DNA of 64,000 bases from Siphonodentalium dalli (taxonomy: Eukaryota > Mollusca > Scaphopoda > Gadilida > Siphonodentaliidae), in the NCBI GenBank assembly GCA_032622095.1, contig CP136064.1:189711794-189775793 (forward strand). Reading direction: 5' to 3'. Below the pieces are notes generated by a model. The model saw only the letters and a program-made list of their open reading frames with translations, was not told the origin of the DNA and searched no databases. The position numbers and the translations under genes are program-made. This document shows positions 23,313-35,300 of this stretch, piece after piece (position 1 is the first letter of the stretch; the number at the start of each line of letters is the position of its first letter).

Positions 23313-26300
23313 GTATTCAATTTTTTAAATATCAAATGGGCAAAGCCGTCCTGTAAAAGCCAGCTTTGGTCAGGTCGGGCACACAGGCCTAACATATGCG
23401 CAGGTCGTCCTTATACTAAGTTCGCTTTCGAACATGGGCGCAGCCATCTTGAATTAGGGGCACCGCCATCTTGGATTTGAGGGGCCGCCATCTTGAAACG
23501 TCATTGCAATTAAATTAAATCTACAAAATGTTACTTTTCATATAGCCAACATAACAGTATTCATTGCGTTAAGGCATTACATGCTTTATTCTTTGAACAA
23601 TAATTATTACTTAAATCATAAATATTGTCGACCGGACTCGGGTTGCTATGCCATTCGGGAAATGGCGGAAATTTACGTAAAACTGCAAATTTTCCTTAGC
23701 CAACTCGTGAAAACAACATAATTCATATCGTAAATATATTGAACGTTTATTATATAACTAAATAAACTTTTCTTTAGTTTAGTAAATTAGTAGAAGCATG
23801 TTCACGTAAACTGTTAGGTTACGTCATATGTTGTATCCAAAGCGACGTCATATTGGCACGCGCATTTCCCCGCGAAAGTTAATATTGACGTTTTGACAGC
23901 GACGCGACATAGCACACAAAGCAGGCATAATGTTGGCATGGTTCGCATTAGGTTTGGTTGGGTTGACGTTGTTTCATAGTGCATGGCTCCGAGTCCGCGC
24001 TGGTATAAATGTAGCTCCAAGCAATTGTAATCAAACTGATCAAATCCCAACCTATAAAATCACTATAGAAATTGTACAGGTACAAACAAATCATGTTCTT
24101 GGAAATTGAATGTTCTTCCTGCCTTATTTTCTAATGATCTGGGTTGTGATCTCACTGATCTGAAACAAACAAACAACCCAAATTATGAGGGGGTAAACCC
24201 AAGTTCTCACTCATAATAACCCCAATTACCAACCAAGGCCAAGGGTTGTGGAGGCGAGTACAACTAATATTTCATCCAAATTGAGAATGGGCATATAGCC
24301 TACGTGCCAGTCAAAAAAATGGCTCCGGGGAGCCACGATCGAAAGGCTGGAAGATACATGTATGAGTACAATATGATAATTATGAGGTACAGACCCAATC
24401 CCCCTACCACAAGCAACCAACTTCGTGTACGTAATTGGTTATAAGAAATATTTATAGTTAATTAAATCTTGACGTTCATATAAGTCAACACATATTAGTC
24501 TGAGTAGTGCAGGTCGTGACTGCACGGTCGTCCTTTTTTACATGGATTTCAAAGCCATAATTTCTTGTTTATATTATATACTATATACATATAAGGCGGG
24601 ACATTCTGGTGGTAAGATTGAGCAGCCATTGTTGATTCGGCCTTGTAGGAGTTAATTTGCACCGATTTTGTTCGGGTAAACGGCAAAATGTTTGATTACT
24701 TACTTTGAGTAAACATATTAATCAATTATTAATGTCGATAATTGCTCCATATATTGCATATTCCATCATTCCACGATAAATAGTTTTATTTGATCAACGT
24801 TATGATTTTAAATAATGTGCTGATCATGGATACTTCCGGCATGCACGGTAAGCAAACTCCATGCAGGGTTTACCTCCCTTGATGAGGGTCCGAACACAAC
24901 CGAACACAAGTTCAAATAATGGGAAATATAACAAATAAAGTTCATAGGCATATGTATTCATGTTCAGACTATTACCACACGAAGTTTGGGCCAATAATAA
25001 GTATTTTATTTGATGTTTTTGGTTGTGTTCGGCATAGAAAAGCCGAAAACAAGCTTATGTTGGGTCCTACTAAAAACCGACCGCACCTCCACCAATTAGG
25101 GTCCGAGTCCGATGGGGTTTGCACTATCGTGCAGAATAGACCTGTATATATACCAAAGTCCCAATCCCCGGCACTGTTAACCCCTAACTTGCGGCAAGTT
25201 CCGTCGGTTACTCAAATTTCCAATAGGGCACCGACCGCACCTCCCCTGGCTGCCTGACCACGGAAATGGACATTATATCACGCAGCGAATACCCCTATGC
25301 ACACATGGGCGATCAGACAAGTCGCTAGATGCGGCGAAAGTGAATAAATTAACACATATATACGCTGCTGCCGAATTCGCTTTGAATGTGCGCAGAAACG
25401 CCGAAAATTACACCCTCCGTCTGCACCGTCCCCACGGGACCAAGAGAAATGGGGCATGCACTGTCGTGCAGAAGGGTCCCATATGTACCAAAGTTTCAAC
25501 CACCAAGTCGATAGCTCGAGCGGAATCACTGTAACCAGAGCGGGATCACTGTAACCATTACCAGGACATGCATGGCATTGGCTCTAATAATTACTATAGC
25601 ATTCACACTGATATCACCGTATGATATATTAATAAAAATCATCGTTTATTTATCTTTCTGTATGGAATATGACACTTTTCAACAAACTATTAAAGTGAGA
25701 ATTCTATAGTGGGAATGTTTTCGTGTAAATTGTGCCAGGGTGGTGTGTCCATATGTGGGGAGGGGGCAAGTGTCCGAGGGCAAATTGTCGCACAGACAAC
25801 CGGTATCTGTAATGTAAATACACTGTACATGAACGGATAAACGAGCAAGGTATTTCCGGTCCATCCAAGATTGACATTGAAAATTGTCACCATTCGGACC
25901 ATTAACCTGCATATTGTTTTCATTGTTTAACTGAAATTACTGTTGGAGCCTGTTGGAGCTATATTGATTCACCCAATCTCAGAAATCGAAAAATAATGAT
26001 ATTGCGCGATATAAAGCTTGTTTACGAGATCACCGAGAAAATTACCAAAAGAAATATCAATGTTTTTGAGGGATATCAGTCATATCACGTGAAAAATTAT
26101 GCGTTCTTATCATAGTAAAGCCTGCTTGAATGTGCTAACTTCGAGCAGATCTCAACATAAGTTTTTGTTCTGTGTTTGTGATCTCGTACACCTGCTTCTC
26201 GGCATTATAATTTGTCAATTTTGTCAGTATACATTAATTTGCCTCTTTTTGCATATGAAAAAATATCACTGATACTTCGGCTCAAAGTGTTATAATCAAC

Positions 26301-29300
26301 TTCAATTTTAATGGCCAATAAACATGCTGTTAGATATAGATAGCCAAAGAATCAATTTCAAGATTCCTTCCAACAGCCATGTTTTTTCAGCTAAGATAAA
26401 TTACATTCACACATTGTATAACTCCGGCATATAGATGTTGTATCCATCATGCTTGTAACATTTCAGATATATCCGAAGATATTAAAAAGACAAGATGGCC
26501 ACTTGAGACCATGATTTTTCAACAAAATTTCGGAAAGGTTTAACAGTAAAGTGTGCATACATGTACATGCATGCATACAACTATAGTGATGAAAAGATTA
26601 AAAACCCAAGATGACTGTAGGTGGCAATGTTTCTCATCAATACGCATTCCAATTCGATAGCTATCATCAATAGATGGCATCTCAATCCTGTCTGTAACAT
26701 TTCATTTCAAGGGAAGTTGGTAGCCGAGAGGTAGCGTACTGGTCTCACGTGCTAGCGGACCGGGGATCGCAACCTGGTCAGGGTATTCTGACAAAAATCA
26801 GAACTCGGTCAGATACCAAGTTTGTAAGGCTGAAAGTCTCATTCGAGATCACTGAATAAAGATCCGAATGCAAAAGTGCCGACTTCTCCCATTACAACAT
26901 TTGTCCAGGTATGTTGTTGTGGTGCAGTACGCTGTCCGATCGGGTGCGGACATTAATGGCTGACCCGTGTACACACCTCGGTGTGTGTACGTTAAAGAAC
27001 GCTACTGGAGTCACCACAGGGTTAAACTCGGCCGTGGTAGCACCTGGACCGAGCTGTAATGTGAAGAAGAAGAAGATATTGATTTGCTCATTATTTCAGG
27101 CTGGAATTAAATAGTGATTTTTAAAAAGAAACTCTCAAATCTCATAATATGTGCATGGCAGTGTCATAAATATGCGAATAATGTGTTCGGCGGTGAAAAC
27201 AATACAGTCAGTAAACAAAAGAATTTTATTTCGTGATAATGTATCGATGTTCGAGACGAATGTGGTAAATGAATACACCACATTTAATCTGAAGCAACCA
27301 AGTATATATTTTGCGACAAAAAAGACTACCACCAGTACCGGTACTAATAGTTCTCAATGCGCGCCCAATGAGGGCTATAACTTACCAAAATTGAATATTA
27401 ATATCCCGTTCACTTTGTGAGATATGCTTAACTTGTGTAACTACACCACTGTTTCTGGAGTCTTGGTAACTTTATCACACACAAAAAACGCGATGAGGGT
27501 GAAAATTATGGGTTAACATTGCCGGGTCCGCTCGAGCTATCGACCTGGGGTTTGAAACTTGGTACATATGGGACCCTTCTGCACAACAGTGCATGCCCCA
27601 TTTCGCTTTGTCCCGTGGGGACGGTGCGGACGGAGGGTGTAATTTTCGGCGTTTCTGCGCACATTCAAAGCGAATTCGGCAGCAGCGTATGGGTTAATTT
27701 GTTCACTTTCGCCGCATCTAGCGACTTGTCTGATCGTCCATGTGTGCATAGGGGTATTCGCTGTGTGATATACTGTCCATTTCCGTGGTCAGGCAGCCAG
27801 GGGTGGTGCAGTCGGTGCCCTTTTGGAATTTGCGTACCCGACGGAACTTGCCGCAAGTTAGGGGTTAACTGTGCCGTGTCCGCTCGAGCTATCGACTTGG
27901 GGATTGGACTTTGGTATATATACAGGTCTATTATGCACGGCTCGGACCCTTGGTGGAGGTGCGGTCGGTTTTTAGTAGGACCCAACATAAGCTTGTTTTC
28001 GGCTTTTCTATGCCGAACACAACACGCGTTTTACAAAACATCAAATAAAATACTTATTATTGGCCCAAACTTCGTGTGGCAATAGTCTGAACATGAATAC
28101 ATATGCCTATGAACTTTATTTGTTATATTTCCCATTATTTGGACTTGTGTTCGGTTGTGTTCGGACCCTCATCAAGGGAGGTAAACCCTGCATGGAGTTT
28201 GCTTACCGTGCATGCCGGAAGTATCCATGATCAGCACCTTATTTAGAATCATAACGTTGATCAAATAAAACTATTTATCGTGGAATGATGGAATATGCAA
28301 TATATGGAGCAATTATCGGACATTAATATGTTTACTCAAAGTAAGTAATCAAACGTTTTGCCGTTTACCCGAATTAAATCGGTGCAGATTAACCCCCGCC
28401 GGCCAAGTCGCCAAACCAAATTTAATTTGGCCGCCAGAATGGCTCACCTTTCTTTTTTATATTAAGTAATAAAATATTTGTTACATGTACCTGTGGTCGG
28501 GCACACACCCAAAACGGTCTACGTAGCTCGTTTTGTCTACTGTAGCCCGATTGAGCTACGTTTTTAATGTGATTTACACACCTCCATCGATTATCGTCAT
28601 ACCACGAGAAAAGCGCATTTCGAATTTTCGAATTAGTTGTGTACCACTATTGCGTCTGCAAAGAAGCAAAAACTCAACGACTCACCACGGCTTAGGCGCA
28701 ATTAACGATGTTTTAATTAAGACCTGTTAGCGTTTGATAGTGACTTTCCCGAAAATATCAGATTTTGCACTAAAAAGTAGGGAACAATCCATTTGTTTTT
28801 GCAGGATATTTATTTTTGAAGATCAAGAACGTCCGGTTTATGTGGCTTACCTGATTGGATAAAGCGAACAGCTTCACTCGGAGACGACTATTTGTTAAAT
28901 GTTTGGCGACCGCCATTCAGAGAAGCCAACTACGGAAACACGATTCACAACTCTTCTTTGAAATTTGGAAGCACCTCGTGTAACATTACAGTTATACAAA
29001 TATGGTTGTCCATTTGTCGTTCCGGACATTCCAACAGATAGATGTTACACTGAAATCCCATTAAGAACGTACCATTAATCCCCAGCTAAATGCAACCAAT
29101 CAGATTATCGCCTGCACACGGATATTTGTCAACACAATTGCGACCAGAACTACCTCAGATTTGATGAAGATTTACATTTCGATCAAGAGAATTTGATGAT
29201 CATTTCTTACCGTTTTTCATGGTAAATTGACCAAAACAAATTGATTTTGAATTGCTCAAAAGGTATTAAAGCCGTGGTGAGTCGTTGAGTTTTTTGCTTC

Positions 29301-32300
29301 TTTGTAGACGTGATAGTGGTACACAACTAATGAACGAAAATTTGAAATACGCTTTTTTCGTGGTATGGCGATAATCGCAGGAGGCGTGTAAATCACATTA
29401 AAAATGTAGCTCAATCGGGCTACAGTAGACAAAACGAGCTACGTAGACCGTTTTGGATGTGTGCCCGACCTGTTGGTCACTAGGAGTAGGACGTAACAAC
29501 TACAGATACAGATAGAAAGGTGGGGGGGGTACAGATAAGGATCCAGGGGTATCTGCAGAAGTCGGCCCCGCGCAAAGTCGGCCCATACGAAGACGGCTCC
29601 ACGTGAAGACGGCCCCAGAGAATTCGGCCCCATTAATTAGAAGGGATTAAATCTGCTTAATTTTATTGAGATAGTGTTTATATTGGCTAATTATGAGGTC
29701 CCCAACATAATTTGATTGATTTAGTGTAGTGTTTGTGTAGGCTAATTGTGAAGTCCGCAATGTTTTCTTAGTTGTAATAACAAAATGAACTTCACTTATG
29801 GGCAGTCACTGATATAGCGGCGCAGTTATAAATACGATCCGCCAATAAAAACCTGTTTCTCAATTGCGCCATGATGATAATCCAAGACCATCCAAATGTC
29901 CTATGTGGAGATGTTCAGTCCGAGGAAAGAAAATCTTATGTCCAGCGACTGTCAGCGAGAGAAATAGCCACTTCATTCCTGAGACTTCCAGAAATTTCAG
30001 CACCCATCAATGACAACAACTGGTGATAACGATGACGACGTTGTTTGAATTTGTTAATTGAATTCATATTATTATATTGTCATTATTATTATTATTATTA
30101 TTATTATCAGTTTCATATTTCATATCATAAAAAATGATTTTAAACAGGCCGAATTCTCCTGTATTCAATCCAGGTGGTCAGACCTGACTTGATGAACTTA
30201 ATGTTAGTATCAAGTCAGGTGCTGCTGCGGTTCAGCATGGGCGAGTAGCTAATTTTTTTAAATACACTTAATTTTAAGAATCAACTAACACAGTCATTAA
30301 TGTTAACAATATTGCAATCTATATTAACTCTGACACCTACATGTAGCAGAAAGTGTGTATAATTCCGTAATTATTTAATAAAAAAAATCCAATTGGAAAA
30401 CACATGTAGCAAATGGCCGAAGCAAGGCAAGTAGGTGGTCCTAAATATCACATGACAACACGTGCACGTCACATGTGACCGAAAACATGGGAGTTACCCC
30501 AAGTAAGGTTAGTAGAGCAAAGGTAACACATGCGCAGGGTGTAGTTAAACTCGACCTAATTGTGGATAGTTCGGATATTCCAAGGGGATTCACGAATTTG
30601 TCGGATTTTAAGAATAAATGACATGTAGGTGAGTGGATGGTTTCAAACATATTAGTATTTAGTTGATAAATACATGTGCGTTGGTCATAATTGTTACTTT
30701 TATTGAAAATCTACTCGCTCATAGCGTTCATTGACCACCGGTGGAACTTAGATGGCATAAGCCATGCTACTAAGTTCCAATGGATCTAGGAGCCAGGTCC
30801 CTCACTGGCACTATGAGTATGACATGTGCAGTGCATGCATAATTTGCCTTAGGCTTCAGCTGTAGGCTTAGGGACATTGCAGCCTACCGAGAGAAGTTTT
30901 CAGACAAAGATCGAATACTATGCATGTTTTATCCAGCATATTTTTTACGAATTTACATACATTGGAATTCTCGTACTGTTCAAACTCTTCAATCCTGACC
31001 GGGATAAGTTTTAGGTATTAGCAATAGATATACAATACGCAGTTTCACATGTAATTTCTGGTGCAAATTGTACGATTACAATACTAAGAAGTTATATTTT
31101 TGTCTCTGAAGTCTGACCTTCTGAAGAAATTTCTGAAATAAAAATATAAGGTTCTTAGTAATAGTAAGGTAATCGTACTGTTTCGTACAGTTTGTGGAAA
31201 TGCCTTCAAATGGATAGATTCGATACTCGATTGACCTGCGACAGCCTTCATCAATGACTGTGACCACCAGATTATATACACTCTACACAGTAGTACACAC
31301 ATATAAATATAAACATTTTTATAACAAATCTAATCTAACAAATTTAATATAAAACAGTGTATTATGAATAGTGCTTCCATTAACTTAACAGGAACTAGTG
31401 AAGTTTGTTTATTGCCACATGTTCGGGTATTGACTGGAGACATATGCCGCAATATGCACTTATCTGCTTAATTCTGCTCAATTTACTTGACATGAAATGA
31501 GGAAATAAATTGCATATCCTATATTCGTAATATAGACAAATCTTCCGGTGGATATCGAATCGAGTCAGATGGACGATTTCAAATCAAATCGATTCTCGAA
31601 GTTTTGTCCGACCCAAGTTGAACCCCATGCACTCTTCAACAAAAACTGATATTTGAAGACACAAAAAAAAATTACATTCCACATTTTCAAAATTATTATG
31701 AATTAACATTAAATCATGGCGGATATAAATAATACTTATTCTGGCAATGGGGTAATTTTCCGATTGTATTATTTGTGGTGACGCTGGTCCTAATTGACAT
31801 GCATGTTTTCAGTCTGACACGATGTTTTGAAAACAACATAATTAATTTCATTATTTCCAATACTTTTTGTTGATTTATTATGGGGTAAGCGAAGCTACAC
31901 ATAGTCTAAATAATGATTTGTTTACAATGGCGACCAATTCAGCCGATCGTGATTACGTACCGCTCAGTGTTCAGAATAATTTGTCTTTTGTATATTTAGG
32001 AGATAAACATACTCTGTTGAGTTAGATATTTGGGGATTCAAGCATGAAAACAGTTTGTGAATGAACAGGTGCGTTTATCTCCATTCAATCCACCAAAATG
32101 TTTTAGGAAACTGCACGAAATGCGCTTTTTATTGGCAATCCATGCCATGAATAGAATTGAATATTTTATTAACCAACATAATGGACTGTTGAGGTACATG
32201 TATACATGCAACACATTTGATGTGATATTACCTAAGCCTTGGCTAAGGACACACAATTACATGACAAGCAAATAAACAACAACATGTAACCATTTCAGCA

Positions 32301-35300
32301 GTTGCATACGCACATATAGCTTAGTATTAAAGCCTACTGAATACCTTGCGTCAAGGGTGCAGTGGTATGCTACATGAGCTAAATTGATACATAATATATA
32401 TACACCAGTGACCAAACAACTGACAGACTTGCCAAGATACATGAATCATGTTACGTTCCTTTTGTGTAGATCACAAATCTGCGAATATCGGGATTCGAAC
32501 GATCTAATGGTCTAATGCACCTTACAATCTGAGCCATTGAGGAGCCCACAACACCTTTGTTGTGGACACAAGTTTTTATGATGCTCCAGAAGGACAAGAA
32601 CAGTAAAACAATAAAGAGTATAGAGTTTTCACATTGCTTGTTTGTAGGCAAAAATCACCTACACTGTATAAGATTATTAATATTAGGAGCGAATATTGAG
32701 TTCTCATAATATTTTTTATGACAATTTACATGCACTATCATGTCAACCATAGAAATTATCATTGGGCACACTTCCTGGTAAAAAGAATTACTTTTCTGTT
32801 TTAGGATTCATCAATGTCAAAACTAGAAGTCCTAGGCTACCGGGTCGGTCAAAGTCTAATTGAAAGGTAGGAATCTCATACAGTATCATATTCTTATTGT
32901 TGTTCTCTTGTAGAATTGTTTGCGATGTTTAATAAAAACAGAACGACAATGGGTTTGTTGACACGGGACTTGTGCCATCGCAGAAGGATAGAACGCGAGG
33001 CTGCACCTCTCTTTCTACTCTTCTGCATTAACACATGTGCCGTTATTCCTCCAGTTTGGCAGTTTCTGGGGATACCCATAGTTCAGCAAATCCACACTCA
33101 CAGCATCACACAGACTCTGAAAAGACTTTGCCAACTGATAGAAATTTATTAACGGTTTTCACTTTCAACACAGGAGTGAGAAGAATACTCTTTATTTTCA
33201 ATGTTTGAGCAAAACTAACAAGGAATGCTCTTCATTGCTGGTATTACATGCAGCAAAGAAAAAGAGATTTTTTATCTTTCTGATCAGATCATTTCTATAA
33301 ATTAATTTATAAGATTCATTGTTGGCTTTTTAAAGAGACTGTCATTTGATAAAGTGCTATCATATCCAAGGTATATATACAGTAATGCTCTAAATAATCG
33401 ACTCCTTAACCACATCATAATTATGGGTAATTTTTCAGGATTTAGTCGGAAATATGGCTTCTTATCATTCATCGGAAAGCTCTCAGTAAGAGCTTTCCGA
33501 TGAATGGCAACAAGTCATATTTCCTACTAAATCCTGAAAAATTACCCATAATTCTGCTGTGGTTAAGGGGTCGATTATTTAGAGCATAACTGTAATCATT
33601 ATATTTCCTGTATAAATCATGCTATCTTAATCCCCAGAACAATGAGCAACATATTACTAGGTCTAAATTTTGCTGAAGGGGTCACTCTCACCCAAAATGT
33701 GCTAAATGGGAAATTTATGTTTTGAAAATGTGTTGAAGGCAGGGTAGTTTCCAGGCCAGTAACAGATATGGGCACCCAAACTCCAGGCGCCCAAAAAAAA
33801 CAGTTAGAAAGAGAATAAAAATACTCAGTTAATTTGTTTTTGACCATTACTACTAGAAAACAAACACAACTAACACTAAATCATCAAATAAAGCAATAAA
33901 TTGTCATTTTATGGCAGTACTAGGGGGAGGCCACCGCATACCCTCTCCCAACTTAGGGCTGCGGTCTTCATATATGACTTTGGCATATAAAACAGGTGTC
34001 CCCAAATAATTTCTGGAAACTACACTGGTTGAAGGGTACACGAAATAATGTTGTTTATTTGTTTACTTCTGCTAGAATATTTGTTTACATCCCAATGAAA
34101 TTTAAAATGAACTGAAAACAAATGCTGATGGGTGACAGACTTTCATTAACACGGTGGAAGTGCTGCGTCGATGGCTCGTCTGATAACCAATATTCATATC
34201 ATAATAACAAGCATTTATTATTATATAAAGCGGTGATTGCAGTTATTATCAGTTCATTCAGAACCTTTGTACCCTTCAGCACAATTTAGTAAACCCTGTG
34301 TACCCTTCAGCACATTTTCAACATTTGTGAACCCTTCAGCACATTTTCAAACCGAGTGTTCTCATTTCAGCACTCTTTAGGCTTGAAGATTATAGGTTGC
34401 TTTGATAATGACTACTTAACAAGATATTTGTCTTAGTTTATTGAGCTCTGGTCTGTAAAATTGGATAAATGAGTTGCTCTATTTATGAAAGTTTCAGAAT
34501 AAAACAGAAGACTGCAAATAGTGTGTCTGTCATTTGCAGAACAAGGTCCGAATAGAATTTAGAGTGAATTTAGAGAAGCTATCCTGCACAGTGGACTAGC
34601 ATCACCAAATTCACCCTCTGGGGACCTCATTCTGCTTATGTCTCATATTCTGGGAAGTATCTATAGTCTCAAATTAACATTCTTTTTAGTTACTTTTTCG
34701 AAAAGTCTTCAATTTCTATATCCCCTAATTTGCAGAAGATAAAATGCGTAATCGAAGTGACTAATGGGTGAACATCACCAACTTCAACTGGGAACTTCAA
34801 TCTGAATGTAGGTCTCCTTTAGCAGTTGAGGCTAAAGCAGAATGAGGTCCCCAGAGGGTGAATTTGGTGATGCTAGCCTGCTGTGCAGGATAGTAAAACT
34901 AAATTCACCCTCTGGGCACTCTGGGGACCTAATTCTGCAAATGACACACTATTTGCAGTCTTGAGTAATTCATAAGTATTTGTTTGCATTTCTGTGAGAT
35001 GTTCATCTCAAGTATTGAGAATTCAGACATGAACATTTTACTCCAGTTATAATAAACTATCGCGAATATTATTGCGTATTTGCCATCATATCAATTAGCA
35101 ACGATGTATTGACGCATTAAAGTGATTATTAATATCTATTAAACGTTTGGTGCCACGAAAGCAATGTATAGATGAACTTTGTACATGTCACTTTCCTTAT
35201 AATGTATTAATGTAACACTGGCCAACACTATGTAGCACCCTATCAATGTGACAAACATGCAACTGAATGAGTATGGAACTATTTGTCATAAACAGTGTAA

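Larger units (their letters stand above)
19779..24566. repeat. Giant interrupted inverted repeat enclosing TRAPPC6B exon 1
   Basis: The left limit (AAATTATGGCATTGAAATCC, ATAAAAAGGACGAC) is mirrored at about 24520-24566. Strong inverted similarity joins 20390-20840 with 23400-23850: CTTAGTATAAGGA, the GATGGCGGCGCC words, TTGCAATGACGTTT, AACTTTTCTTTAGTT and GTGACGTCATATGTTG-type words. A further inverted match joins 20930-21060 with 22380-22490 (CAGTGCGCGGAACTGCGC). The arms are diverged and interrupted. The right arm is split by about 900 bp (22500-23390) that carries TRAPPC6B exon 1 and its upstream region. MITEs are nested in the spacer. Confidence 0.7.
24652..28393. repeat. 3.7 kb foldback element with ~880-bp arms
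   Basis: The left arm (about 24652-25530) and right arm (about 27517-28393) are inverted copies over nearly their whole length: CACCGAT, GGGTAAACGGCAAAA, ATGTTTGATTACTTACTTTG, GTAAGCAAACTCCATGCAGG, AACCGACCGCACCTCCACCA and TCGATAGCTCGAGCGG all recur in reverse. The 2 kb spacer includes a SINE. Open frames of up to 188 codons in the arms are rich in Cys, Trp and Pro, occur in mirrored form and show no motif. They are not called genes. It lies wholly in TRAPPC6B intron 1. Confidence 0.85.

Noticed and set aside
23120-23395. 91-codon minus-strand frame
   Set aside because: It is antisense to the convincing TRAPPC6B exon 1 and has no support of its own.
26711-26785. tRNA gene at the head of the SINE
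   Set aside because: A- and B-boxes are present, but there is no cloverleaf, one invariant B-box base is changed, and a SINE body with a GAA tail follows.
27519-28085. 188-codon plus-strand open frame
   Set aside because: It lies in an arm of a large inverted repeat, is mirrored in the other arm with changes, has no recognised motif and an odd Cys/Trp/Pro composition. It is more likely a by-product of GC-rich repeat.
32461-32560. tRNA gene
   Set aside because: The B-box is perfect, but the acceptor and T stems do not pair and the A-box is imperfect; a SINE remnant is more likely.
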